The notes under the pieces are model-generated. The model saw only the letters and a program-made list of their open reading frames with translations. It had not been told where the DNA came from and ran no database searches. DNA of 64,000 nt from Yersinia proxima (GTDB lineage: Bacteria > Pseudomonadota > Gammaproteobacteria > Enterobacterales > Enterobacteriaceae): positions 310,001 to 374,000 of the forward strand of contig NZ_CABHYG010000011.1 in assembly GCF_902170785.1 (NCBI RefSeq), given 5' to 3'. Of this stretch, positions 56,772-64,000 are shown piece by piece. The position numbers and the translations under genes are program-made. Numbering within the stretch: the first letter of the stretch is position 1; each line of letters starts with the position of its first letter.

Positions 56772-57728
56772 TTATTTGTTTAAATTTATTGGTGTAATCG
56801 CATTCCCATGGGTGAAATAGCTATCAAGATTGTCATAAACAATCCGAGCCATATTTATTCTTGTTTCAGTGGTTGCGCTGGCGATATGAGGTGTAATAAC
56901 GACATTATCGAATGTTAGTAATTCTTCAGGGATATAAGGTTCGTTATCGTATACGTCTAATCCGGCACCTTTTATTGCACATTCTTTGAGAGCAATAATA
57001 AGATCTGCTTCATTGACCAGAGAGCCGCGCGCAATATTAATCAGCGTTCCTTTAGAACCTAATGCACGTAAAACCTCTATATTGATCATCCCTTTATTCT
57101 CTTCACCGCCAGGCAATGCCAATACGAGAAAATCGCAAGAATCCGCCAGCGCGATAACTGATGGAAAGTAATGATAATTTTCAATTTTTTGATCTGTCTG
57201 ATCGCAATACCCAATTGGCATATCAAAAGCAGCAGCGCGCTTTGCTATGGCTTTACCGATTTTTCCAAGTCCTACAATTCCCAGTTTTTTGCCACTGACC
57301 TTACTGGCCAGTGTGGGGGATGCAGTAAGCCATCCCCCAGAACGCGCGAATTTATCCTGGATAATTAACTGGCGTGATGTGGCAATAACTAATCCCATTG
57401 CCAGATCAGCCACATCATCGGTTAATGTGTCGGAAGTTATAGCGACAATTATATTTCGCTTGGCGGCAGATTTAAGATCAATACCATCAGTGCCTACACC
57501 AAATACAGATATAATCTCTAAATTAGGAAGTCTTGCCATTAATTCAGCATCCAACCCTACATCGCCACGAGTGGCAACGGCACGGATTTCTTTTCCATGT
57601 TGGGAAAGAAAATGATCAATGTCCCTGTGTTCATAAAGATTATGGCAAATAAAACGATCAGAAAGTCGCTTGGCTAATTCATCCATCAATGGCTGAATAA
57701 CAAGCACATTTATAGTAGTAGAGTTCAT
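56772..57728 (-). CDS. D-isomer 2-hydroxyacid dehydrogenase (GhrB/2-ketogluconate reductase-like)
   Basis: 318-residue NAD(P)-dependent dehydrogenase. The Rossmann motif [21 protein letters not shown] has the GxGxxG core. Catalytic residues are the Arg of [13 protein letters not shown], Glu of DVYDNEP and His of TPHIAS. Members reduce glyoxylate, hydroxypyruvate or 2-ketogluconate. Its place between idnR and the transporter gene suggests a keto-aldonate substrate. It could replace the missing IdnO in this operon. Confidence 0.85.
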   Translation of the reverse strand: MNSTTINVLVIQPLMDELAKRLSDRFICHNLYEHRDIDHFLSQHGKEIRAVATRGDVGLDAELMARLPNLEIISVFGVGTDGIDLKSAAKRNIIVAITSDTLTDDVADLAMGLVIATSRQLIIQDKFARSGGWLTASPTLASKVSGKKLGIVGLGKIGKAIAKRAAAFDMPIGYCDQTDQKIENYHYFPSVIALADSCDFLVLALPGGEENKGMINIEVLRALGSKGTLINIARGSLVNEADLIIALKECAIKGAGLDVYDNEPYIPEELLTFDNVVITPHIASATTETRINMARIVYDNLDSYFTHGNAITPINLNK

Positions 57729-57783
57729 AGTTATCTCATCTTAATAGAAATCATTTTAAATTTTCATATGTAACGGTTAGAAA

Positions 57784-58776
57784 CTATATGGTTTCCCCAT
57801 GGAAAATCTCAAAACCAAGATCTATGCTGTTATCAACCAAATTATTATTAATTCTCTGAATAATAAGTTCGGCTGACTTTTGACCTATTGCAAAACGTGG
57901 TGTAATAACACTGGCTAAAGAGGGGGTGACCGTTTTTCCAATATCTAAACCATGAAAACCAGCAATAGCCATTTCATCCGGAACACTTATACCCAACTTA
58001 AGACACTCCAGTAATACACCCACGGCAATATCATCATTGGTGCAGAATATTCCATCAGGAATAATTTCCTCTTGTAGGACCTGCTTTAACATCGTAGAGC
58101 CTAATGTAAATGACGACATGCTATTGGGTGAAATACGTCGCGGTATCAAACCATTTGTTTTCATAGCCAACTGGTAGCCAATATCACGCTGATTATCGCG
58201 TTGGTCATCACGAGAACTGAAATAATAAATATTGCGTTTCCCTCGCCTTATCATGGCACTCACCATTTCAAAGGCAGCGATCCTATTATCAAGCCCCACT
58301 TCCATATCAATTTTCGGTTCCAGTGTATCCATAATTTCTACTATGGGTATTTTCGCCGAATGCAAATAACTTTGCGCTCTCATAGTATGAGTTTTCTCGG
58401 AAAGAACCAGTCCTTCAATATCATAAGATAGTAAGTTAATGATTTGTTTTTCTTCAGCCTCCCTGGAATAATTATATTCAGATATTAATAATTGATAGCC
58501 ATTTTTACTGGTCATAGATTCCAGACCCGAAAGAATATCGGAGAATATAATATTCTGAAATGACGGTATCAGCACACCAATTGCACTGCTTTTTGCATTT
58601 AGCAACATATTTGGTGCTCGGCTTGGAACGTAATTAACTTCTTCTAATACATCTGCTATTTTCTTTCCGGTAACAGAGCTAACCTGGCGCGAATCTCGCA
58701 AATACCGACTGACTGTCATCTTGGTCACACCAGCAAGGGTGGCAATGTCTTGTAAACTGATGCGATGATTACGCAT
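57784..58776 (-). CDS. idnR: LacI-family regulator IdnR
   Basis: 330-residue LacI-type regulator. The DNA-binding helix-turn-helix MRNHRISLQDIATLAGVTKMTVSRYLR matches E. coli IdnR, as do NVIPSFQN-type and ITPRFAIGQKSAELI segments of the ligand-binding domain. The ATG at 58776 follows aaggaa by six bases and gives the IdnR N-terminus; an upstream ATG at 58803 is unlikely. In E. coli it activates idn genes with CRP when idonate/5-ketogluconate is present. An IdnR/GntR-type palindrome upstream of idnD fits. Confidence 0.87.
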   Translation of the reverse strand: MRNHRISLQDIATLAGVTKMTVSRYLRDSRQVSSVTGKKIADVLEEVNYVPSRAPNMLLNAKSSAIGVLIPSFQNIIFSDILSGLESMTSKNGYQLLISEYNYSREAEEKQIINLLSYDIEGLVLSEKTHTMRAQSYLHSAKIPIVEIMDTLEPKIDMEVGLDNRIAAFEMVSAMIRRGKRNIYYFSSRDDQRDNQRDIGYQLAMKTNGLIPRRISPNSMSSFTLGSTMLKQVLQEEIIPDGIFCTNDDIAVGVLLECLKLGISVPDEMAIAGFHGLDIGKTVTPSLASVITPRFAIGQKSAELIIQRINNNLVDNSIDLGFEIFHGETI

Positions 58777-58950
58777 TAACTTTCCTTCAGGAATATTAAC
58801 CATTATCGGTAATTAAGCAGGAATAAATTAAACAGAAAATAACTTTTCATTATCCCTTTTAACGATAAAATACATATCCTGAGTTTGGTCAGCTATTTAT
58901 ACTATTTAATGATTCAATAATAAGTCGTGCTTATTGATTTAGTCGCGAAA

Positions 58951-59982
58951 CTAAAAAACTAATTGTACTTTTGATGCTCGAGATTTGTCACCAGCAAATA
59001 TCAGTGCTTGTTCAAAGTCGCTATAATTGTATTCTGATGATAACAGTGGTAATGGATTGATTTTTTTATTTTCAAGCCAATTTACCGCAGTACGGAACTC
59101 TTCAGTAAATCTGAATGTACCAATCAAGCTAATTTCTTTTGCAATAAGCGTCATCATTGGGAACTCATTTATTGGGCCACCCATGCCGACTTGAACTATA
59201 TTCCCTTTTGCGCGGGTTATCTGTAAGCAGCGATTAACCGAAGAAGGATGCCCAGATGCTTCAAATGATATATCGAAATATCCTTTTTCATTTGCATATT
59301 CATCTAACATTGTTGAGTTGGCTGCAATAGCTTTATCTGCCCCCATTGCCAGTGAAATCTGCAAGCAGCGCTCACTTAAGTCAGCTGTCACTATTTCTGC
59401 CGCACCTAAGACTTTGGCGGCCGCCGCCACCAGGCAACCTATTGGCCCAACACCTGAAACAAAAACTTTTTTTCCAGTAATATCGCCAGCCTGTTTTACG
59501 GCATGAATGGCCACAGCCAAGGGCTCAGCAAATACCATAATTTGCCCGTCGACGGTAGCTGAATAGGGGATGCACTGATCGCCGCTGACAATTTTATATT
59601 GGCTAAAACCGCCATCAATATGTGGGGTATACATTGCACTACCGAAAAAATGCATATTGATGCACTGGTTTTCTTCTTTTGCCCGGCAATACTTACATGT
59701 GCCACAGGGTTTGCTGGGATTAATGGCAACATGAGTTTCAGGGGGGAGTTCGGCCCGATCAGATTTTTCAATAATTCCAATAACCTCATGACCCAGTATC
59801 ATTGGTGCTGTTATTGCGTAATTACCGACACGACCATGCTGGTAATAATGCAAATCAGAGCCACAAATACCGCCGCGAATTATTTTCACCAAACAATCTA
59901 CACCGCTGTAGTCAATTTCATAATGTTTCAGCGTAACCGCTTTCTCGCCTGTTACAACACAGGCTGGGGAATCAATTTTCAT
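58951..59982 (-). CDS. idnD: L-idonate 5-dehydrogenase IdnD
   Basis: 343-residue zinc alcohol dehydrogenase oxidising L-idonate to 5-keto-D-gluconate with NAD(P). Catalytic-zinc ligands are in GGICGSDLHYYQ and GHEVIG; the structural-zinc Cys cluster is CGTCKYCRAKEENQC. The cofactor site is SGVGPIGCLVAAAAKVLGA. Nearly every motif of E. coli IdnD is present, including EASGHPSSVNRCLQITRA and the ending KVQLVF. First gene of the operon; CRP and IdnR-type sites lie upstream. The operon has no IdnO or IdnT. Confidence 0.92.
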   Translation of the reverse strand: MKIDSPACVVTGEKAVTLKHYEIDYSGVDCLVKIIRGGICGSDLHYYQHGRVGNYAITAPMILGHEVIGIIEKSDRAELPPETHVAINPSKPCGTCKYCRAKEENQCINMHFFGSAMYTPHIDGGFSQYKIVSGDQCIPYSATVDGQIMVFAEPLAVAIHAVKQAGDITGKKVFVSGVGPIGCLVAAAAKVLGAAEIVTADLSERCLQISLAMGADKAIAANSTMLDEYANEKGYFDISFEASGHPSSVNRCLQITRAKGNIVQVGMGGPINEFPMMTLIAKEISLIGTFRFTEEFRTAVNWLENKKINPLPLLSSEYNYSDFEQALIFAGDKSRASKVQLVF

Positions 59983-60038
59983 ATCACCTCTATATTCGTG
60001 GGAGTGATCGTATTAAAGAGGTAAATAACGCGATGAAA

Positions 60039-60054
60039 TGTGATCAAAATCACA
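60039..60054. promoter_or_regulatory. CRP site upstream of idnD
   Basis: tgtga-tcaaaa-tcaca has both perfect CRP half-sites with the normal 6-bp spacing. It lies 57-72 bp upstream of the idnD ATG at 59982, as expected for an activated sugar-acid operon. Confidence 0.85.
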
Positions 60055-60074
60055 TCAAAATATTGTTACTTTAG

Positions 60075-60092
60075 ATTGTTACGCATAACAAT
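60075..60092. promoter_or_regulatory. IdnR/GntR-type operator upstream of the CRP site
   Basis: attgtta-cgca-taacaat is a perfect palindrome matching the GntR/IdnR operator core TGTTACN2TAACA (TGTTA-cgca-TAACA). It is 21 bp upstream of the CRP site. A TTGTTAC half-site at about 60062-60068 lies nearby. Confidence 0.75.
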
Positions 60093-60237
60093 GCAGCGAT
60101 CACAAATAGAGGTAATTTTGTCGATGGAGGTGGGGTATTCGGTAGTCGTCTGACCGATTACCGAATTAAAGGTGTCAGTTTTACAGAATGAGTTGCGGGG
60201 TTAATTGTGGGCAGCTCAAAAATCTATTTATCTTGAT

Positions 60238-61359
60238 TCATTCACTAGGTTTCGGCGCTATCACTGGATGGCAGAGCTTACTACTAATTAAATGTTCTAC
60301 ATACGGTATATACAATTCAGTTAATTCATGTGCCTCCTCGACAGTGGGTTTCTTTGTGTCATTATTTTGGAGTTGTGGTGCCAATATTCTGGCCAGACTA
60401 TTGGCTGTCATTAGATTTTTTTTATTACATTCAATTTTTGCTAAGAAAGGTAGTAGTTCCTGTATTGGCAATGGTTGCTGCTTTAGCTGTGGGGCATTTT
60501 TAGGTGCAACTTCAGCTTTATGAGCTTTAACTAAATATTGAATGGTTTCTTTATCGCCAGTGGTTAATGATAATTTAAAGTATTCTTTAATTGCTCCAGT
60601 AATACAGTGAAAATCATTAACTGCTTTTAAGAAGCTGAATATTTCTTCCTTGGTATTGATGCCAATATCTATATATTTTGTAATGTTAGATATTATATCC
60701 TTGGATCCAGAATGTCGAAATATTCCTTCTTCCTTGAAATAGCCAGGGGTGGTAGTTAAATACTCAATAATAATTCCCATTTTTTCACGTGCTGAAGCAC
60801 TCACTAGAGATGCATTTATTCCTAGTAATTTACTTGTTTTACTTATCTTGGCTATTTCTTGTTTGTTATATATTTCTTGTGCTGTGACTACCTCTGGCAA
60901 GCTACTGTTTAACTTTATGATATCTAATTTATTTTCCGCTACTACTATTTCTTGTGATTTTTTTATTTTTGCTAGTTGCCCTTTGTTTTCTAGTTTTTCA
61001 GTCTGCTTTTCATATTTATCTAATAATTTGGTTAGCTTGGTTATTTCTTTGTTTTCAGCACGGATTGTAGCTGTAGTATTATTCTCAGTAATGCATTTTA
61101 ATATTTTAGCAAGTGAATTCCCCTGAGCGAGAGCATTTCTAATCTCAGAGGTACTATTACGTTTACTTTCATTTTTCGGCAGAGAAATGAGAGATGTATT
61201 TAAATAATGTTTCACTGCATGTGCATTAAGTATATTGACTACGTTATTAATTTTTTCTTGGAGATTTTCTTCTGCTTTAGTGCACTCCGCAAGAGTAGGT
61301 TTACTCTTTTTATTAAAGACACTGAAGCTGTTTGCTGGTTTAAAAAAAGTAATCTGCAT
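60238..61359 (-). CDS. RhoGAP-domain protein, candidate secreted effector
   Basis: 373 residues. The N-terminal half (1-185) is Lys/Asn/Glu-rich and helical with coiled-coil-like stretches (about 20-45 and 100-140). Residues about 190-355 match eukaryotic RhoGAP domains: EEGIFRHSGS with the arginine finger R215, FHCITGAIKEYFK with K258, and NLMTANSLARILAPQL with N320, the three positions used to stimulate Rho GTPase hydrolysis. There is no export signal of Sec or Tat type. The gene is much more AT-rich than its neighbours, suggesting transfer. It follows the hybrid kinase and regulator genes in the same direction. GTPase-activating function is predicted from motifs; host delivery is inference. 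Confidence 0.75.
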   Translation of the reverse strand: MQITFFKPANSFSVFNKKSKPTLAECTKAEENLQEKINNVVNILNAHAVKHYLNTSLISLPKNESKRNSTSEIRNALAQGNSLAKILKCITENNTTATIRAENKEITKLTKLLDKYEKQTEKLENKGQLAKIKKSQEIVVAENKLDIIKLNSSLPEVVTAQEIYNKQEIAKISKTSKLLGINASLVSASAREKMGIIIEYLTTTPGYFKEEGIFRHSGSKDIISNITKYIDIGINTKEEIFSFLKAVNDFHCITGAIKEYFKLSLTTGDKETIQYLVKAHKAEVAPKNAPQLKQQPLPIQELLPFLAKIECNKKNLMTANSLARILAPQLQNNDTKKPTVEEAHELTELYIPYVEHLISSKLCHPVIAPKPSE

Positions 61360-61362
61360 GCT

Positions 61363-61433
61363 GGCCTCGTTGGATTATGTAAAAGCAATAGCTTGTCATT
61401 CAATCACTATGGATTCTTTCACTTTTCGAGGCC
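61363..61433. promoter_or_regulatory. Inverted repeat between the RhoGAP gene and the hybrid kinase gene
   Basis: ggcctcg (61363-61369) and cgaggcc (61427-61433) are exact inverted arms of 7 bp separated by 57 bp, spanning the kinase-RhoGAP gap. The inner arm overlaps the ribosome site of the RhoGAP gene, so pairing could limit its translation. Confidence 0.35.
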
Positions 61434-61460
61434 AACTTGTTGCGCTTGGTTTGCTTGTTA

Positions 61461-63815
61461 TTATTTTCTTAAGGCGAAATAGTCACGTATTAATTGCTGC
61501 CATTGCTCGCGTGCAACCGGTTTTTGTAGCAGGTAATCCATGCCAACTTCACGGGCGCGCTGTGCATCTTCTGCTTTCAGTGAAGCTGACTGACCGATAA
61601 CTAATACCGGTTCTGCCGTCTTCCGCATCAGTTTTCTCAGATGACGAACCAGTTCAAAACCGTCACTCTCATCAAGTCGACAGTCAGTCACAATAATAGC
61701 ATGGTGGTGTTGTAGCCAACTCTGATACGCCTGCTGTGTGTTTGCTACTGCATCTACCTGAAATCCCATACTGCTAAACAGTTCATACTGAACCTCCAGC
61801 AGCAGTGGCTCATCCTCGACGACCAACAGACGGCGTGATTCTGTAATAGTGCAGGGCGAGGGGAACTCGGTTTTTTCATGACGATTTTCCAGCGCTTGCT
61901 GCTCATTGCATAAGTCAGTGATGGCAAGATAGAGTGCTGAGGCATACAGCGGGCGGGGAACGACGATCGATGTTCCTTGTTGATTGTGCAGTTGCCAGTG
62001 GTTTTGCTCGAGATCCAGATGCAGTTCAATTGTCAGCCCGCATGCAGTTGAAGGGAGTGGCTCTGCGGCAGAGTAATAGGGTAATTCGTAGCCATCCAGA
62101 AACTGGGTGATTTCACCGCAGAGCGAGGAGGGGAGCTGCGTGGGTATAATGATATGCAGCTCTTCAGGTAGCGGATTTTCAATAGCATAATGCGCAGAAA
62201 TAGCAGGTAGGGCTATAGTCACCCGCGAACCCACTCCCGGCTGACTGGCAATGGCCAGATGTCCTCCGCTGAGATGCATATTTTTCTTAGCGACAAATAA
62301 TCCCAGCCCTGTACCTTTGGGATGAGGGGTATCGCTACCTGCGTGTACGAGTTTGCCTTGATAAAACGGCTCTGAAAGCCGTGCCAGTACCTTACTGGGG
62401 ATACCGGTGCCGGTATCAATTACCTCAATACTGAACATATACTTGCCATTCACTTGCGGTAATGAACACTCGATCAATACCATACCGCCATGAGTGTGTT
62501 TTATGGCATTGCTGACAATATTATTCAGTGCCTGAGAAAGCAGGGCGCTATCGATCAGGTGGGGTAAAAAGAACTGCTTTGACAGGTAGCGAACCTGAAG
62601 TGTGGTGCCGTGTGTTTCGGCAAAACTGATAAACAGTTTGACCGTGGTATCGCATAACTCTGCCAGCAACTGCGGCTGAGGATTTTGAGTGACCGAACCG
62701 GCATTGATTTTGGCGTTATCCAGTGACAGATCAAGATTATCCAGCAATTCTCGCGTGACATGAATAACGTTAGCGAGCCTTTCCCGCTGGCTGATTGAGG
62801 TTATTTTGTCTACCAGTCCTTCGCAGGCGGTTAGAATACCAATCAATGGTGTGCGTAATTCGTGTGCAATAACCGACAGTTCCAGATTATTTTTAGACCC
62901 CAGTCGGATGAATGCCATTTTTAACTGTCGGTTACGATAATAGACAAATAACAGCAAGCATAACAATGTAATGGCCAGACTATAGTAGTACCAACTTGGT
63001 TGGATATTCTCCGGTTGAGAACTCGTGTCGCCGAGCATCCATTTTGCCATGAGATCAGATTGCTGTTTGGCGGAAACGGACGCGATGACTTTGTTAATAA
63101 TATCGATCAGGATCTGATCTTCGGGCCGTGCACTCATTACTCTGGGGATCTTCACTTTATGGGGATGTGACATTTTTAACTGCCCAGGATGAACGACATT
63201 CATATAATAAAGTGCGGTGGGTGAGAGGACGACCGCAGCTTTAGCTCGCCCGTGTATCACTTCACCGATTGCCTCTTCGGGCGAACGCGATACTTTATAA
63301 TTAATACTGGGAAATTGTTCAGTAAACCATTCAATCAGCGACAGATAGTCGGTGATGGAAACATAACCTTCCAGTAGATCATCTGGTGTTTCGATATGGC
63401 GCGTCGCCTTACGCGTGACGGTGACTGGCCAGGTAGAAAACATTGGAATGCTGCTTGCCAGCCCCTTAGCCTGTGCGAATGCGCTGGATGTACTGGTGAG
63501 TAGCGAGACATGGCCGCTTTGCAGATTCACAAAAGGTCTAATGCTATTGTTACTGAATACCGGCTGAAATTTTATTCCGGTAGCGGCGGAGATGATATCG
63601 ATATAATCCCGAGTCAGCCCAATATGCTCCCCAGTGCTATTAAAATTCTCAATAGGATAAAAATGTGGGGATATACCATATTTTACCACCGGATTTTCCT
63701 CTATATAACGCAGTTCCTCCGGTGAGAAATTGATGGTGGCGGTATAACCACTTGTCGATGAAAGTAGAGTAAACGCCGATATCAGATAGGCTTTATAAAG
63801 AAATTTCATGGGCAT
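61461..63815 (-). CDS. BvgS-like hybrid sensor kinase
   Basis: 784 residues. Signal peptide about 1-25, periplasmic Venus-flytrap (SBP_bac_3-type) sensor about 30-265, TM about 276-293, HisKA with H318 (VIAHELRTPLIG), HATPase about 425-538 (NNIVSNAIKH, DTGTGI, GTGLGL), and a receiver domain about 661-782 with phospho-acceptor D711 (IVTDCRL) and Lys in LQKP. No HPt domain is seen, so phosphotransfer needs another protein or direct transfer. It overlaps the response-regulator gene upstream by 23 bp. The partner RhoGAP gene lies downstream. Confidence 0.92.
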   Translation of the reverse strand: MPMKFLYKAYLISAFTLLSSTSGYTATINFSPEELRYIEENPVVKYGISPHFYPIENFNSTGEHIGLTRDYIDIISAATGIKFQPVFSNNSIRPFVNLQSGHVSLLTSTSSAFAQAKGLASSIPMFSTWPVTVTRKATRHIETPDDLLEGYVSITDYLSLIEWFTEQFPSINYKVSRSPEEAIGEVIHGRAKAAVVLSPTALYYMNVVHPGQLKMSHPHKVKIPRVMSARPEDQILIDIINKVIASVSAKQQSDLMAKWMLGDTSSQPENIQPSWYYYSLAITLLCLLLFVYYRNRQLKMAFIRLGSKNNLELSVIAHELRTPLIGILTACEGLVDKITSISQRERLANVIHVTRELLDNLDLSLDNAKINAGSVTQNPQPQLLAELCDTTVKLFISFAETHGTTLQVRYLSKQFFLPHLIDSALLSQALNNIVSNAIKHTHGGMVLIECSLPQVNGKYMFSIEVIDTGTGIPSKVLARLSEPFYQGKLVHAGSDTPHPKGTGLGLFVAKKNMHLSGGHLAIASQPGVGSRVTIALPAISAHYAIENPLPEELHIIIPTQLPSSLCGEITQFLDGYELPYYSAAEPLPSTACGLTIELHLDLEQNHWQLHNQQGTSIVVPRPLYASALYLAITDLCNEQQALENRHEKTEFPSPCTITESRRLLVVEDEPLLLEVQYELFSSMGFQVDAVANTQQAYQSWLQHHHAIIVTDCRLDESDGFELVRHLRKLMRKTAEPVLVIGQSASLKAEDAQRAREVGMDYLLQKPVAREQWQQLIRDYFALRK

Positions 63816-64000
63816 ATTGGAAAAAGTCGGTGTTTGAAGTCAGCCCCAGTTTTTTGAAAGCGCGTATTTTCGTGTTGGATACTGTTTTAAAACTGATATT
63901 CAGACGCGTACTGATCTCTTTTTGTTTCACGCCATTGAGTAACATTCTTAGGACTTCAGTTTGACGCACCGTTAAAGCATACTGTGTGTCATCTTTCGTG
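63793..64000 (-). CDS. LuxR/FixJ-family response regulator (5' part outside window)
   Basis: Only the C-terminal 68 codons are visible, reading TKDDTQYALTVRQTEVLRML, then a LuxR-type helix-turn-helix (GVKQKEISTRLNISFKTVSNTK and KKLGLTS). The stop (63793-63795) lies 20 bases inside the hybrid kinase gene. Such BvgA/EvgA-like regulators usually carry an N-terminal receiver domain, expected beyond the window end. Confidence 0.85.
   Translation of the reverse strand, partial: TKDDTQYALTVRQTEVLRMLLNGVKQKEISTRLNISFKTVSNTKIRAFKKLGLTSNTDFFQYAHEISL

Noticed and set aside
60137-60166. Hairpin attcggta...taccgaat as terminator of the RhoGAP gene
   Set aside because: Only 8-bp arms with a 14-base loop and no T-run; not convincing as a terminator.

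Overview
The window looks like chromosomal DNA of a Yersinia, most likely Y. enterocolitica or a close relative. The basis is close protein resemblance to enterobacterial FepB/C/D/G, Fes, HybO-C, ProP, YjbB, IdnD and IdnR, plus dispersed palindromic repeats of the Yersinia type. No database search was possible, so the species is an inference. No rRNA or tRNA gene was recognised. The only probable mobile DNA seen is small palindromic or tandem repeats; there is no transposase, integrase or CRISPR array.

Layout. (1) 1-903: two-gene minus-strand copper operon, cut by the window edge. (2) 1188-9274: iron uptake by ferric enterobactin-type genes: an FhuA/FcuA-like TonB receptor, the esterase Fes on the other strand, fepDGC, and fepB with its own promoter; Fur-box-like sites precede the receptor, fepD and fepB. 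(3) 9984-13479: a chemoreceptor, a ToxR/CadC-like membrane regulator, a short FliL-like membrane protein and the lipoprotein SlyB. (4) 14184-26686: complete hydrogenase-2 locus (hybOABCDE) with the maturation genes hypABCDE and hypF, behind a perfect FNR-type palindrome. (5) 26848-36128: a small winged-helix protein overlapping thiM, a DUF3313 lipoprotein, a CHASE4-PAS-GGDEF-EAL protein and a two-gene RND efflux system. (6) 36358-44895: ethanolamine permease and ammonia-lyase (eat-eutBC), ProP, CueP, a cysteine hydrolase and the phosphate exporter YjbB. (7) 44896-46395: decayed DNA with the C-terminal remnant of a MocR-type regulator. (8) 46396-52667: tandem O-methyltransferase genes followed by a Fur-box-preceded siderophore ABC transporter of the Fat/Vct/Ceu type. 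(9) 52810-53843: a ParD-like protein and a second methionine aminopeptidase. (10) 53949-59982: a sugar-acid operon (idnD, idnR, 2-hydroxyacid dehydrogenase, NanT-like MFS transporter, RraA-like protein, YhcH-like protein) with a CRP site and an IdnR/GntR-type operator upstream. (11) 60238-64000: a BvgAS-like LuxR regulator and hybrid kinase, followed by an AT-rich gene whose product carries a eukaryote-type RhoGAP domain.

How the parts fit. The content suits a facultative anaerobe of the gut and environment: H2 oxidation without oxygen, ethanolamine and aldonate use, two iron-siderophore importers, copper defence in the envelope and osmoprotectant uptake. The most unusual item is the RhoGAP-domain protein at the right end. 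It keeps the arginine finger and the two other key positions of eukaryotic RhoGAPs and lies directly behind a virulence-type phosphorelay, so it is a candidate secreted effector. No secretion genes are visible inside the window, so delivery is unproven.
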